The notes: a model not told the origin generated them from the sequence alone. 64,000 nucleotides of DNA from Pseudomonas fulva 12-X (GCF_000213805.1 NC_015556.1:3611001-3675000); one strand, 5' to 3'. Shown: positions 27,127 to 36,758, counted from the first letter of the stretch. Made by a program: numbers and translations.

Positions 27127-28494
27127 TCAACGAACGCCGGACTGGCGCAGCGCTGCCGGGGTGTAATCGCTTTCCTTGGCAGGATAGTCGAACTCGTAGG
27201 CGCGCTTCTCCTCGTTCTTCAGGCCCAGAGCCAGGTAACGACCGGAGAGCAGATCGTGGATCACCTCGACGGCGTACCACGGTACCTGCTTGTCGTAGTA
27301 GTACTGCGAGTGAGCTTCAGCTACACGCCACAGGGTACCGCGACCGTCGTAGTGATCGATGGCAGCGGCCTGCCAGGTATCCTCATCGATGTAGAAGTCA
27401 CGCTTGGCGTAGATGTGGCGCTCGCCCTGCTTGAGGGTGGCGGTCACGTGCCAGACGCGGTGCAGCTCGTAGCGGGTCAGATCCGGGTTCAGGTGACCGG
27501 GTTTGACGATATCGGTGTACTTGAGCTTCGGCGAATCGAGACGGTAGCTGTTGTAGGGAATGTAGATTTCCTTCTTGCCCAGCAATTGCCAGTCGTAACG
27601 ATCGGGCGAGCCGTTGTACATGTCCAGGTTGTCGGACGTACGCAGACCATCGGCTGCGGTACCCGGGCCGTCATAGGACACCTGCGGTGCACGGCGCACG
27701 CGACGCTGACCGGCGTTGTACAGCCACGCCATGCGCGGCTCCTTCACCTGGTCGATGGTCTCGTGCACCAGCAGCACGTTACCGGCCAGGCGCGACGGCG
27801 CCGTTACCCGCTGCTTGAAGTAGAAAAGGATGTTGCTCGGCTGGCTGGTATCGACGCCTTTCATCATGCTGCGGAAGGCGAACTCTTCTTCCAGACTGAC
27901 CGGGCTGAACGAGCCATTGGCCTGCGGCGTCACCTGCACCACATGACGACGTACGCTGGCGCCGCGGTAGCGGGTGATGTGGTTCCAGATCGCTTCCAGG
28001 CCGTCCTTCGGAATCGGGAACGGGTTGGCATACTTGAAGTTCTCCAGCCCTTCACCACCCTGGATCAGCTTGGTGTTGGTGGCATTCTCCTTGGTCGCCG
28101 CGATGATGCTGTCCGGCACGTTCGCCGTACGGTGCGTGGTATAGACCGGCATCCGGTAGGTTTCCGGATAGCGCTTGAACATCGCGTACTGGCCAGGCGT
28201 CAGCTTGTCCTTGTACTGCTCGACGTTCTGCGCGGTGATGGTGAACAGCGGCTTTTCGTTGGGGAACGGATCGGCCAGGAAGCCAGCCGAATCCACCGCA
28301 CCGGCATTGACCGGCAGACCACCGGTCCAGGCCGGGATGCTGCCATCGGCATTACCCGCCTTTTCCGCACCAACCGGGGTCAGGGTATTACCCAGCTTGG
28401 CCGCCTCATCCGCCGACACCGCCGCCATCACACCAGTGGCCAGCAGCGACAGGGTCAGAGCGCCAGTTTGCAACAGCCTTTTTGTTGTTTTCAT
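27127..28494 (-). CDS. DUF1329 outer-membrane/periplasmic protein
   Basis: A 455-residue exported protein with signal peptide (ALTLSLLATGVMAAVSA) and a single DUF1329 domain, distantly related to the LolA/LolB-like lipid-carrier fold. Typical segments are LTPVGAEKAGNADGSIPAWTGG, PFPIPKDGLEAIWNH, AGQRRVRRAPQVSYD and the aromatic-rich HSQYYYDKQVPW. DUF1329 genes are nearly always paired with a DUF1302 gene, as here (28 bases apart), and tend to be found with fatty-acid genes. The pair may handle a hydrophobic substrate at the outer membrane. AGGAAA ribosome binding site. Confidence 0.9.
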   Translation of the reverse strand: MKTTKRLLQTGALTLSLLATGVMAAVSADEAAKLGNTLTPVGAEKAGNADGSIPAWTGGLPVNAGAVDSAGFLADPFPNEKPLFTITAQNVEQYKDKLTPGQYAMFKRYPETYRMPVYTTHRTANVPDSIIAATKENATNTKLIQGGEGLENFKYANPFPIPKDGLEAIWNHITRYRGASVRRHVVQVTPQANGSFSPVSLEEEFAFRSMMKGVDTSQPSNILFYFKQRVTAPSRLAGNVLLVHETIDQVKEPRMAWLYNAGQRRVRRAPQVSYDGPGTAADGLRTSDNLDMYNGSPDRYDWQLLGKKEIYIPYNSYRLDSPKLKYTDIVKPGHLNPDLTRYELHRVWHVTATLKQGERHIYAKRDFYIDEDTWQAAAIDHYDGRGTLWRVAEAHSQYYYDKQVPWYAVEVIHDLLSGRYLALGLKNEEKRAYEFDYPAKESDYTPAALRQSGVR

Positions 28495-28522
28495 AAATGC
28501 GTTTTCCTATGAATACGGGCGC

Positions 28523-30415
28523 TTAGAAGTTCATACCGAAGCTGAGGGCCAAGAAGTCACGGTCGACCATGGTGTTGTATTTGCCGTCAAAGAAATTGGT
28601 GTAGGCCAAACTGGCGGTGTAGGTGTTTTGGTACTCGGCATCCACGCCAACACTGGCCGCTTTGGCGCCCTCGGTGAAAAGACCATTCGGGCCGTACCCC
28701 TTCACGTCGTGCGACCAGGCAACGTTGGGCTTGAGGTTCACACCTGCGAACACATCGGGATATTCCCAGATAGCCCGCGCACGGTAACCCCAGGATGTGG
28801 AGGTCACGAATCCGTCATTCTCACAATAACGGGATACGTTGCGCGCCGTTGCACTGCCCAAGGTGCCAGCGTTGAGCCTTTGGCACGTATTATTTGGCAA
28901 CGGACCTGGACCGAATACGGGATCGCGTCCGTAGCGAACTTTGTCGGTACTTTCAAGTCCGCCCACATGCACAACGCCGATTTCACCCACAAGCGTCAAA
29001 CGGCTAGCACCCATTACCTGATCAAAGAAGTGAGTAAAGGTGGTCTGGAACTGAGTAATTTCCTTACGGTTATAACCGTGGCGAACCGCGCCTGGAGTCG
29101 CCGGCAATACTGACGTATTGGGGTCTAACGGTGTAAGAGCAGAGTAGAGAATATCCGTTGTATTGATTTGTACGGGAGCATTAGGGCGGTAGCTGATTTC
29201 ACCACTCCAAGCCGTACCGGTAGGCAATGTGGTCGAGAAGCTGAGACCGTACAGTTGAATATCTTCGGGGTATTCAATGAAATAGTTGCTATTGCCAGCC
29301 AGAACGCCGCCAGCGACCCCCGTAACACAGGAAGCTCCCAAACCTAATGCGGTACAGGTCGCGCTGATAGCCCCGAGATTGCTACCAACTGCGTTATAAA
29401 CACTCTGATCGGCCGTCTGAGCACTGAAAACTGGAGTGCGACTATGATAATTCATGAAGTAAGCGCCAAACTCAGTATCGAGCGGCTCAAACATGTATCG
29501 CAGCGCGGTTCCCCATTGACCGCCATCTCTGGCATCTCGATCAGCACCGCGTCGCACGATGAAGCCTTCGCTGGTTGAGCTAGGGGCCACCGCTGCCAGT
29601 GCAGGAATCGAGTTGATAATGGGCGATACGGCGGGGTTCAGCAGGTTCAAATTATTGTTGCAGCCATCGGCGACTACATCAAACTGAGAGAAAAACGTTC
29701 CGCAGTTATCAACGACTGTCTGATCCCATTCTAGCTGATAAAAAGCTTCGGCAGACAAGTTATTCGTCAGGCTCTGCGACACGTAGAACATATTAACCGG
29801 AATCAGGCCTTCCTTGACCTCGGCGCCCGGACGGCGAAACGCAGAAACATCAATGGGGTTGATCGAGTTGATGCTGTTCAGGATGAATGTGCTTTCGCCC
29901 CAGCTGACAACCTGCTTGCCGAGACGAACAGAGCCCGGCTGATCGCCAATCGAATAGTTTTGGTAAACAAATGCATCGAGCAATTCGGCGCCTGAAGACT
30001 TGGCACCTTCTTTGCGGCCTGAATCACTGATTTCCTTGAACTCACGCCCTTCGTCTTTTAGCTCGAAGTCATACCAGTATTTGCCCCGAACGAAGACCCC
30101 GGTGTCCTTATAACGCAACTCGAGATCGTGGATCCCTTTAAAAATTTTCGAGAAAGTTTCACCACGCTTGAAGTTCTGGCGACCGTCGTCAGAGGTCTGG
30201 GACAAACCGCGACCGCCGTTGTTAACCCCGATTAAGTTCTTATCTGCCGACTGCGTCGACCAACTAGCCCCCACCGACAACGACGAGTCGAACTGACCTT
30301 CGATTTCCCCGATATTGAAGTTCACTGCGAATGCCGGGCTGGCAAGAGTTGATGCGAGGCTGACGGCCAGCGGCAGTTTTGCCAGACGCCAGAACGGCCT
30401 TGTTGTGTTGGACAT
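28523..30415 (-). CDS. DUF1302 outer-membrane protein
   Basis: A 630-residue exported beta-rich protein: signal peptide ending SPAFA (about residue 28), then NFNIGEIEGQFDSSLSVGASWST, and a C-terminal strand ending in Phe (FLALSFGMNF) as expected for a beta barrel. GKQVVSWGESTFI and NPIDVSAFRRPGAEVKEGLIPVNM are family hallmarks. It is the first gene of the DUF1302-DUF1329 operon, with GGAG before ATG 30415. Much of the gene (about 28.8-30.3 kb) is visibly richer in A/T than its neighbours, especially in predicted surface-loop regions. Confidence 0.9.
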   Translation of the reverse strand: MSNTTRPFWRLAKLPLAVSLASTLASPAFAVNFNIGEIEGQFDSSLSVGASWSTQSADKNLIGVNNGGRGLSQTSDDGRQNFKRGETFSKIFKGIHDLELRYKDTGVFVRGKYWYDFELKDEGREFKEISDSGRKEGAKSSGAELLDAFVYQNYSIGDQPGSVRLGKQVVSWGESTFILNSINSINPIDVSAFRRPGAEVKEGLIPVNMFYVSQSLTNNLSAEAFYQLEWDQTVVDNCGTFFSQFDVVADGCNNNLNLLNPAVSPIINSIPALAAVAPSSTSEGFIVRRGADRDARDGGQWGTALRYMFEPLDTEFGAYFMNYHSRTPVFSAQTADQSVYNAVGSNLGAISATCTALGLGASCVTGVAGGVLAGNSNYFIEYPEDIQLYGLSFSTTLPTGTAWSGEISYRPNAPVQINTTDILYSALTPLDPNTSVLPATPGAVRHGYNRKEITQFQTTFTHFFDQVMGASRLTLVGEIGVVHVGGLESTDKVRYGRDPVFGPGPLPNNTCQRLNAGTLGSATARNVSRYCENDGFVTSTSWGYRARAIWEYPDVFAGVNLKPNVAWSHDVKGYGPNGLFTEGAKAASVGVDAEYQNTYTASLAYTNFFDGKYNTMVDRDFLALSFGMNF

Positions 30416-30576
30416 CGACGCTACTCCATTTGTTTTTGTTATGGCTGATTGACTAAATCCAGCGAGCCTTCCCACGAGTGGCTTGCAGTGCCCGAGACAC
30501 TCTGGCTCGCCGGTTTAGAGGGATCAGTCCCATCCGTGACAAGCCAAGGATGGTCCGAATCCAGCAATTAGCAAGC

Positions 30577-30602
30577 CAAACGTTTGTTTGACTGATCAGT
30601 CA
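30577..30602. promoter_or_regulatory. PsrA-like box and adjoining 14-base palindrome
   Basis: CAAAC-GTTT-GTTTG at 30577-30590 fits the published PsrA motif G/CAAAC-N2-4-GTTTG/C. It overlaps by two bases the perfect palindrome TGACTGATCAGTCA (30589-30602). Both lie about 160 bases upstream of the DUF1302 start, in the only upstream gap of that operon. The second palindrome resembles a TetR-type operator. Confidence 0.5.
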
Positions 30603-30627
30603 CTTTTTTGGCGTTGAAATTCGCGCC

Positions 30628-32307
30628 TTACAGGGACGATAAAAACTCGCTTCCGGCCTCCTGCCACTGCGCCAGATCAACGCGGATAAGCTTTTTGTCC
30701 AGCTTGCCCACACTGGTCTTGGGAATTTCGGTAACAAGGGCGATCTGTGAGGGAATCGCCCATTTGTTGATGACGCCCCGCTCGACGAATGGCTTGAGAT
30801 GCTCCTTCAGCAAGCCCGCGTTCAACGACTGGCCTTCTTTCGCGACAATCAGGGCGAACGGGCGCTCGCCCCACTGCGGGTCGGCCACGCCCACCACGGC
30901 TACTTCCCGTACCGCTGGGTGGCGGCTGATCAAGTCCTCCAGTTCCAGGGAGGAAATCCATTCGCCGCCGGTCTTGATCACATCCTTGAGGCGGTCACGG
31001 ATGTCGATAAAGCCCATGTCGTCCAGGGTTGCCACATCGCCGGTGTGCAGCCAGCCATGGGCCCACAACTCCTGCCCCTTCTCCGGCTCGCGGAAGTAAC
31101 CCTGAGTCAGCCAGGGCGCGCGCAACACCAGCTCGCCCTGGGTCTCGCCATCAGCAGGAAGGCACTTGCCTTCACTGTCCATGATCGCCGCCTCGACCAG
31201 CGGCACGGGAACTCCGGCCTTGATGCGGTAGGTCGTGCATTGCTCACCGCCCGCAGCGAGCAATTCGTCGTTGAGGTAGCCACAGGAAATCAGCGGGCAG
31301 GTCTCGGACATCCCATAAGCGGCCGTCAGCTGGATGCCCCTGGCCTTGGCGGCGTCATACAGCGCTCGGTTGAGTGCGCTACCGCCGATGATCACTTTCA
31401 TGCCCTTGAAGTCATAGCCTTGGGCGCCGGGCGCGGCCAGCACCATCTGCAGGATGGTCGGTACGCAATGGGAGAAGGTCACCTGCTCTTCCTTGATCAA
31501 TTTGCAGAGCATCTCCGGCTCATAACGCCCCGGATAGACCTGCTTGACGCCCAGCATCGTCGCCACGTAGGGCGCACCCCAGGCATGCACGTGGAACATG
31601 GGGGTGATCGGCATGTACACATCGTCGGTGCCCATCAGGCGGATGCTGTCCAGGCTGCCCAGGGTGGTGGCCATCGACAGGGTGTGCAGCACCAACTGGC
31701 GATGAGTGAAATACACGCCTTTCGGGTTGCCGGTGGTACCGGTAGTGTAGAAGGTGGTCGCTACGGAGTTCTCGTCGAAGTCGGCGAATGCGTAGTTTGG
31801 CTCGGCAGCTGCCAGCAGGCTCTCGTACTCACCAACCGAACCGGGCAGCTCGACCGTGGCGGCGCTGTCGGTCAGCAGCATGGTGCCGGTCACCGTGGTG
31901 AGCTGCCCGGCGATGCCCTGGTACAACGCTGCGAAATCGCTGTTGACCAGCACGAAGCGATCTTCAGCGTGGTTCATGGTGTAGAGGATCTGCTCGGGCG
32001 ACAGGCGGATGTTGATGGTGTGCAGCACCGCCCCCAGCATCGGCACCGCGAACATGCATTCCAGATAGCGGTGGCTGTCCCAGTCCATCACTGCCACAGT
32101 ATCGCCGGCCTTCACGCCAGCCTGGGCGAGCACATTGGCGAGGCGCGCCACCCGCTCATTGAAGGTTGCGTAGTTGTAACGCAAGGTGTCGCGATAGACG
32201 ATTTCGCGATTTTTCTCGTAACGGCTGCCGGAAAGCAGCAGGCTCTTGATCAACAGCGGGTATGGGTGGGCATTTGCGGCGGGGGGAATGATGCGGGTCT
32301 GCAACAT
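30628..32307 (-). CDS. Medium/long-chain fatty-acid-CoA ligase
   Basis: ATP-dependent acyl-CoA synthetase of 559 residues in the ANL superfamily. The phosphate loop YTTGTTGNPKG lies near residue 190, the aromatic/adenine motif AAYGMSETCP near 335, WLHTGDVATLDDMGFIDI near 430 and RLKDVIKTGGEWIS near 450. The catalytic lysine is in KTSVGKLDKK near 540. It resembles the AlkK/FadD-like branch for medium or long fatty acids. It is upstream of the DUF1302 operon on the same strand and divergent from a thiolase, supporting a role in fatty-acid uptake and oxidation. AGGTGAG precedes the ATG. Confidence 0.9.
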   Translation of the reverse strand: MLQTRIIPPAANAHPYPLLIKSLLLSGSRYEKNREIVYRDTLRYNYATFNERVARLANVLAQAGVKAGDTVAVMDWDSHRYLECMFAVPMLGAVLHTINIRLSPEQILYTMNHAEDRFVLVNSDFAALYQGIAGQLTTVTGTMLLTDSAATVELPGSVGEYESLLAAAEPNYAFADFDENSVATTFYTTGTTGNPKGVYFTHRQLVLHTLSMATTLGSLDSIRLMGTDDVYMPITPMFHVHAWGAPYVATMLGVKQVYPGRYEPEMLCKLIKEEQVTFSHCVPTILQMVLAAPGAQGYDFKGMKVIIGGSALNRALYDAAKARGIQLTAAYGMSETCPLISCGYLNDELLAAGGEQCTTYRIKAGVPVPLVEAAIMDSEGKCLPADGETQGELVLRAPWLTQGYFREPEKGQELWAHGWLHTGDVATLDDMGFIDIRDRLKDVIKTGGEWISSLELEDLISRHPAVREVAVVGVADPQWGERPFALIVAKEGQSLNAGLLKEHLKPFVERGVINKWAIPSQIALVTEIPKTSVGKLDKKLIRVDLAQWQEAGSEFLSSL

Positions 32308-32488
32308 GGGCTCACCTGTTCTGGACTATTGTTGAAAACGTCGAAATTGAAGCGAAACCTGATCGTTAAGAGGCACCTTGCCTAACAGTAGCCTGCGCCA
32401 GCGCCCGCTCAATCAGCCGAAAGGAGGATTGTGGCTCAAGCTGAGCACAAGCCGGTTTCGCCCCTTCACTGCGAATTGAGGTGGATTC

Positions 32489-33664
32489 ATGTCGGATATT
32501 GTTATCGTCAGCGGCGCTCGCACACCGATGGGTGGTTTTCAGGGTAGCCTGTCTTCGCTAAGCGCAACGGATCTTGGTGCAGCGGCGATTCGCGCCGCCA
32601 TCGCTCGGGTGGGTGTAGCAGCAAGCGACGTGCAGGAAGTGATCATGGGCTGCGTACTGCCCGCCGGCCTCAAGCAGGGCCCGGCGCGCCAGGCATCGCT
32701 GGCGGCCGGCCTGCCGAGCGCCACCGGATGCACCACCATCAACAAACTCTGCGGCTCGGGCATGAAGGCGGTGATGCTCGCCCACGACCTGATCAAGGCC
32801 GGCAGCGCCGAGGTAATGGTCGCCGGCGGCATGGAAAGCATGTCCAACGCGCCGTACTTGTTGCCCAAGGCTCGCGGCGGCCTGCGCATGGGCCATGGCG
32901 AAGTGAAGGATCACATGTTCTTCGATGGCCTGGAGGATGCCCGCACCGGCCGCCTGATGGGCTCCTTCGCCCAAGAAACCGCGGATCGCTACGGCATCAC
33001 CCGCGAAGCGATGGACGCCTACGCCATCGAATCGCTGCGCCGCGCGCAGCAGGCCATGCAGTCCGGTACGCTGGCCGATGAGATCGTGCCCGTGACCGTG
33101 GCGAGCCGTAAGGGCGATATCGAAGTAAGCGAAGACGAACAGCCGTTGAACGCCAGGATAGACAAGATCACCAGCCTGAAACCGGCCTTCAGCAAGGACG
33201 GCAGCATCACTGCCGCCAATGCCAGTTCCATTTCCGATGGGGCCAGCGCGTTGCTGCTGATGAGCGCCGAGCAGGCCCAGGCCCGCGGCCTGAAACCACT
33301 GGCACGCATCGTTGCCCACGCTACCCAGAGTCAGGACCCCAGCGAATTCACCATCGCACCCATCGGCGCCATCAGCAAGGTGCTGCACAAGGCCGGCTGG
33401 CAGAAGAACGAAGTGGACCTATTCGAGATCAATGAGGCCTTCGCCATGGTCACCATGCTGGCCATGCAGGAGCATGACCTCGATCACGCCAGGGTGAATA
33501 TCTACGGTGGTGCCTGCGCTCAGGGACATCCGGTCGGCTCGACCGGCTCGCGGATCATCGTCACGCTGATCAACGCCCTGCGCCAGACCGGCGGCAAGCG
33601 TGGCATCGCGTCACTGTGTATCGGTGGCGGCGAGGCAACGGCAGTCGCGGTTGAGGTGTTGTAA
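32489..33664 (+). CDS. Acetyl-CoA C-acyltransferase (thiolase)
   Basis: A 391-residue thiolase II. The nucleophilic cysteine is in INKLCGSGMKAV (about residue 89), followed by GGMESMSN, the conserved NEAFA (near 317), the catalytic histidine in GGACAQGHPVGSTGSR (near 347) and the second cysteine in SLCIGGGEA (near 377). It either cleaves 3-ketoacyl-CoA or condenses two acetyl-CoA. Sequence style is closer to AtoB/PhaA-type acetyl-CoA acetyltransferases than to FadA. It is divergent from the acyl-CoA synthetase, with a 181-base promoter region between them. Confidence 0.93.
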   Translation: MSDIVIVSGARTPMGGFQGSLSSLSATDLGAAAIRAAIARVGVAASDVQEVIMGCVLPAGLKQGPARQASLAAGLPSATGCTTINKLCGSGMKAVMLAHDLIKAGSAEVMVAGGMESMSNAPYLLPKARGGLRMGHGEVKDHMFFDGLEDARTGRLMGSFAQETADRYGITREAMDAYAIESLRRAQQAMQSGTLADEIVPVTVASRKGDIEVSEDEQPLNARIDKITSLKPAFSKDGSITAANASSISDGASALLLMSAEQAQARGLKPLARIVAHATQSQDPSEFTIAPIGAISKVLHKAGWQKNEVDLFEINEAFAMVTMLAMQEHDLDHARVNIYGGACAQGHPVGSTGSRIIVTLINALRQTGGKRGIASLCIGGGEATAVAVEVL

Positions 33665-33675
33665 GAGACCAGTCA

Positions 33676-33693
33676 GGGGCGCGCTCGCGCCCC
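33676..33693 (+). terminator. Short GC hairpin after the thiolase gene
   Basis: GGGGCGCG-CT-CGCGCCCC is a perfect 8-base stem 11 bases after the thiolase stop, followed by TTATTTC. The tail is weak, and the hairpin abuts the convergent LysE-family stop codon. Confidence 0.5.
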
Positions 33694-34314
33694 TTATTTC
33701 AGCTCGGTAAACGCCAGCTTGATGCCAAGACCGACCAGCACCGCGCCCATCAGACGATCGAACCAGTGGCCCATGCGCGCGAAGCCCTCGCGCACACGCT
33801 GCTGGCTGAACAGCATCGCCACCAAGCAGAACCACAACGCCGTCGCCACGGCCAGATAAACGCCGTAGCCGCCCTGCACGAGCAGCGGGGTGTGCGGGTT
33901 GATCACCACGGTAAACAACGACAGGAAGAACAGCGTCGCCTTGGGGTTCAGGCCGTTGGTCACGAAGCCGGTGACGAAGGCGCCGCGTGGCGTTCTCGCT
34001 GGAGCGGCGGCTTGCTCCTGAACCGCGCCTAGCGCTGCTGGCTGTGCCCGCAGTGCCTTGAAGCCGATATACAGCAGGTAGGCGGCGGCCAGCCACTTCA
34101 GCGCGTTGAACAGCACGATCGACTGGGACACGATCAGGCCGATGCCCAGCAGCGAGTAAGCCACGTGCACGAAAATCCCGGTGCCCACGCCCAGCGCGCA
34201 GAACACCCCGGCGCGGCGCCCATGGGCCACGCTCTCGCGCACCACGATGGCGAAGTCCGGCCCCGGACTGGCCACGGCCAGCAGGTGGATGAGGGCAACG
34301 GTAAAGAATTCCAT
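33694..34314 (-). CDS. LysE/RhtB-family amino-acid exporter
   Basis: Inner-membrane exporter of 206 residues with about six helices. The N-terminal SPGPDFAIVVRESVAHGRRAG signature (about residues 15-35) is diagnostic, and FVTNGLNPKATLFFLSLF is the second conserved block. Substrates in this family are amino acids such as homoserine, threonine or lysine; which one is unknown. The gene is divergent from a 2-hydroxyacid dehydrogenase (115-base gap). Confidence 0.9.
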   Translation of the reverse strand: MEFFTVALIHLLAVASPGPDFAIVVRESVAHGRRAGVFCALGVGTGIFVHVAYSLLGIGLIVSQSIVLFNALKWLAAAYLLYIGFKALRAQPAALGAVQEQAAAPARTPRGAFVTGFVTNGLNPKATLFFLSLFTVVINPHTPLLVQGGYGVYLAVATALWFCLVAMLFSQQRVREGFARMGHWFDRLMGAVLVGLGIKLAFTELK

Positions 34315-34429
34315 CCAGTACACGGCGGCTCCGAATTTGGCTGATGGGCTCCAGGGCGCGCTCTGCGGTAGAGCGCTTCTGATAGGCTGCACTTTACTTC
34401 CCGACAGGACAGCCAGAAAGGTACAGCTG

Positions 34430-35395
34430 ATGAGTAAAACAGGCCGCGCAGTGTTTCTCGATTATCGCTCCCTCGACCTCGGCGATCTGGATATGGCGCC
34501 GCTGCGCGAGTGCTTCGACGAACTGATGTTGCACGACCAGAGCACTCCAACGCAGATCATCGAGCGTCTGCAGGGCGCCCGCGTGGCAATCAGCAACAAG
34601 GCGGTGATCGATGCGGCCGTGTTGGCGGCCTGCCCGGAGCTCGAGCTGATCCTGGTCACGGCCACCGGCACCAACAATATTGACCTCGCTGCCGCCCGTG
34701 CGCACGGCGTTACCGTGTGCAACTGCCAGGGTTACGGTACACCTTCGGTTGCCCAGCACACGCTGACACTGCTGCTCGCCCTGGCCACCAGCCTGCCGGA
34801 TTATCAACGCGACATCCGCGCCGGGCGCTGGCAGCAGTCACCCATTTTCTGCCTGCTCGACCACCCAATCGTCGAACTCGAAGACAAGACCCTGGGCCTG
34901 CTCGGCCACGGCGAGCTGGGTGGCGCCGTCGCCAGGCTGGCCGAAGCCTTCGGCATGCGTGTGCTCTATGGGCAATTGCCGGGCCGCCTGCCGCGAGCCG
35001 ATCGGTTGCCACTGGATGAGCTGCTCCCCCAGATCGATGCGCTGACCCTGCACTGCCCGCTCACCGAACAGACCCGCAACCTGATCGGCGCCCGGGAGCT
35101 TGGTCTGCTCAAGCCAGGCGCCTTCGTGATCAACACCGCCCGCGGCGGCCTGATCGACGAGCAGGCTCTGGCCGACGCCCTGCGCGCCGGCAAGCTGGGT
35201 GGCGCGGCTACCGACGTACTGACTCAGGAGCCGCCCAAGGACGGCAATCCGCTGCTGGCTGCCGACATTCCGCGGCTGATCATCACCCCGCACAGCGCCT
35301 GGGGCGCCCGTGAAGCGCGCCAGCGCATCGTCAGCCAACTGGCGGAAAACGCCACGAGCTTTTTCGCTGGCCATACCAAGCGTCAGGTCAACTGA
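34430..35395 (+). CDS. D-2-hydroxyacid dehydrogenase (glycerate/hydroxypyruvate type)
   Basis: NAD(P)H-dependent 2-ketoacid reductase of 321 residues. The nucleotide-binding loop is the GLLGHGELGGAVARLAEAFGM region (near 150; GxGxxG altered to GHGELG). ATGTNNIDLAAA is near 80, and the catalytic Arg-Glu-His triad lies in INTARGG (near 235), DVLTQEPP (near 264) and TPHSAW (near 283). It is probably a hydroxypyruvate reductase or glycerate dehydrogenase. AAAGG precedes ATG 34430; the frame is open upstream but that part overlaps the divergent gene. Confidence 0.9.
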   Translation: MSKTGRAVFLDYRSLDLGDLDMAPLRECFDELMLHDQSTPTQIIERLQGARVAISNKAVIDAAVLAACPELELILVTATGTNNIDLAAARAHGVTVCNCQGYGTPSVAQHTLTLLLALATSLPDYQRDIRAGRWQQSPIFCLLDHPIVELEDKTLGLLGHGELGGAVARLAEAFGMRVLYGQLPGRLPRADRLPLDELLPQIDALTLHCPLTEQTRNLIGARELGLLKPGAFVINTARGGLIDEQALADALRAGKLGGAATDVLTQEPPKDGNPLLAADIPRLIITPHSAWGAREARQRIVSQLAENATSFFAGHTKRQVN

Positions 35396-35466
35396 TCCCT
35401 GATGCCTCGGGCTTGCAGCTTGCGCGCCGCGCCCCTACCCTTCGCGCTTTTGCCGGGGTATAGCTG

Positions 35467-36465
35467 ATGGATCCGCGAAGTGAAGTGCTGCTACGTCAGG
35501 CCGAGCTGTTCGCTGGCCCGGCCTTGCTCGCGGGCCTGCCGGCCGATGATCTGCTCGGGCAACTGCCACAGGCCTCGGGCTGGAGCTGGCACGCGGGCGA
35601 TCACGCTCGGCTGGACGGACGTTTTGCCGGGCGCAGCCACTTTGGCGTCACGCCGCCGGCAACAACCTTCGAGACGGCCGTGCTGTTCCTACCCAAGTCC
35701 CGCGAATTGACGGCTTACCTGCTCGACGCCCTCGCCGCCCGTCTGCCCGACAAGCTGCTGTATTTGGTGGGCGAGAAGCGCGCCGGCGTCGAACGTGCTG
35801 CCAAGCAAATGGCCGCCTACGGCAACCCGCGCAAGCTCGACAGCGCCCGCCACAGCCAACTGTGGCAGGTGCGGGTGGATCAGGCTCCCGCCGAACCCGA
35901 TCTGAACGCGCTGGCGCAGCGCTACAGCCTGCTGCTGGCTGACGGCCCCCTCGAGATCGTCACCTTGCCCGGCGTATTCAGCCATGGCCGACTCGATATC
36001 GGCAGCGCGCTGCTGCTCGAACACCTGGATCAGCTGCCAGACGGCCATCTGCTCGATTTCGGCTGCGGCGCAGGCGTGCTCGGCGCAGTACTCAAGCGTC
36101 GCTACCCACAAAGCCAGGTCACCATGCTGGACGTCGATGCCTTCGCCATCGCCAGCAGCCGCCTGACGCTTGCCGCAAACGATCTGCAGGCCGAGGTGAT
36201 CAGCGGCGACGGCATCGCCGCCGCGCCCCTCGAGCTGAGCGCAATCCTCAGCAACCCGCCCTTCCACCAAGGCGTGCACACCCACTACCAGGCCAGCGAA
36301 GACCTGCTGCGCCAGGCTTCAAAGCATCTGCGCAACGGCGGGCAGATCCGCCTGGTGGCCAACCGTTTTCTCAAGTATCCGCCACTGATCGAACAGCATA
36401 TCGGCGCCTGCCAGACCCTGGCCGATACCGACGGCTTTCGCATCTACCGGGCGACTCGCTCATAA
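35467..36465 (+). CDS. rsmC: 16S rRNA guanine-1207 N2-methyltransferase
   Basis: SAM-dependent methylation of G1207 in 16S rRNA on the 30S subunit. The 332-residue protein has the two-domain RsmC architecture: a degenerate N-terminal methyltransferase-like domain and a catalytic C-terminal domain with [20 protein letters not shown] (SAM site, about 197-216), [13 protein letters not shown] and the NPPFHQG catalytic motif (about 261-267). It is followed by a riboswitch that begins about 70 bases after its stop. Confidence 0.95.
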   Translation: MDPRSEVLLRQAELFAGPALLAGLPADDLLGQLPQASGWSWHAGDHARLDGRFAGRSHFGVTPPATTFETAVLFLPKSRELTAYLLDALAARLPDKLLYLVGEKRAGVERAAKQMAAYGNPRKLDSARHSQLWQVRVDQAPAEPDLNALAQRYSLLLADGPLEIVTLPGVFSHGRLDIGSALLLEHLDQLPDGHLLDFGCGAGVLGAVLKRRYPQSQVTMLDVDAFAIASSRLTLAANDLQAEVISGDGIAAAPLELSAILSNPPFHQGVHTHYQASEDLLRQASKHLRNGGQIRLVANRFLKYPPLIEQHIGACQTLADTDGFRIYRATRS

Positions 36466-36534
36466 CGCAACTCGCCTGCGGCAGAGCGGCGCAGGCCTTG
36501 CCCAACGCGAGGCGTTTGGGCAGAATGCGCGCGT

Positions 36535-36758
36535 CCTAGGGGAGTAGTCTCCCGCGAGCGCCAGCTCGCCCGGCATGCATCAACATACTTGGTCCGCAGA
36601 CCATGGTGCGTGCGACCCAAGATCCGCCAAGACGGATCTGCGCCGTTCGGCTCGAACGCCGCGCAGGGTTTGACAAGACCTATGACACGAACACCTTACC
36701 CGGGGCGGGGAGGTTGTACGTGTCATAGCCGTGTCTACCCGCCCCTTTAGGAAACCTG
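36535..36758 (+). promoter_or_regulatory. yybP-ykoY (manganese) riboswitch
   Basis: AGGGGAGTAG (36538-36547) is the conserved 5' core. GCATGCA pairs with TGCGTGC across CATCAACATACTTGG and the GGTC-CGCA-GACC hairpin, as in the yybP-ykoY aptamer, ending near 36632. The downstream platform has a perfect CTATGACACG/CGTGTCATAG stem (36680-36728), and GGGGCGGGG can pair with CCCGCCCC just before the AGGA ribosome binding site. Mn2+ would thus probably open translation of the following exporter gene. Confidence 0.85.
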
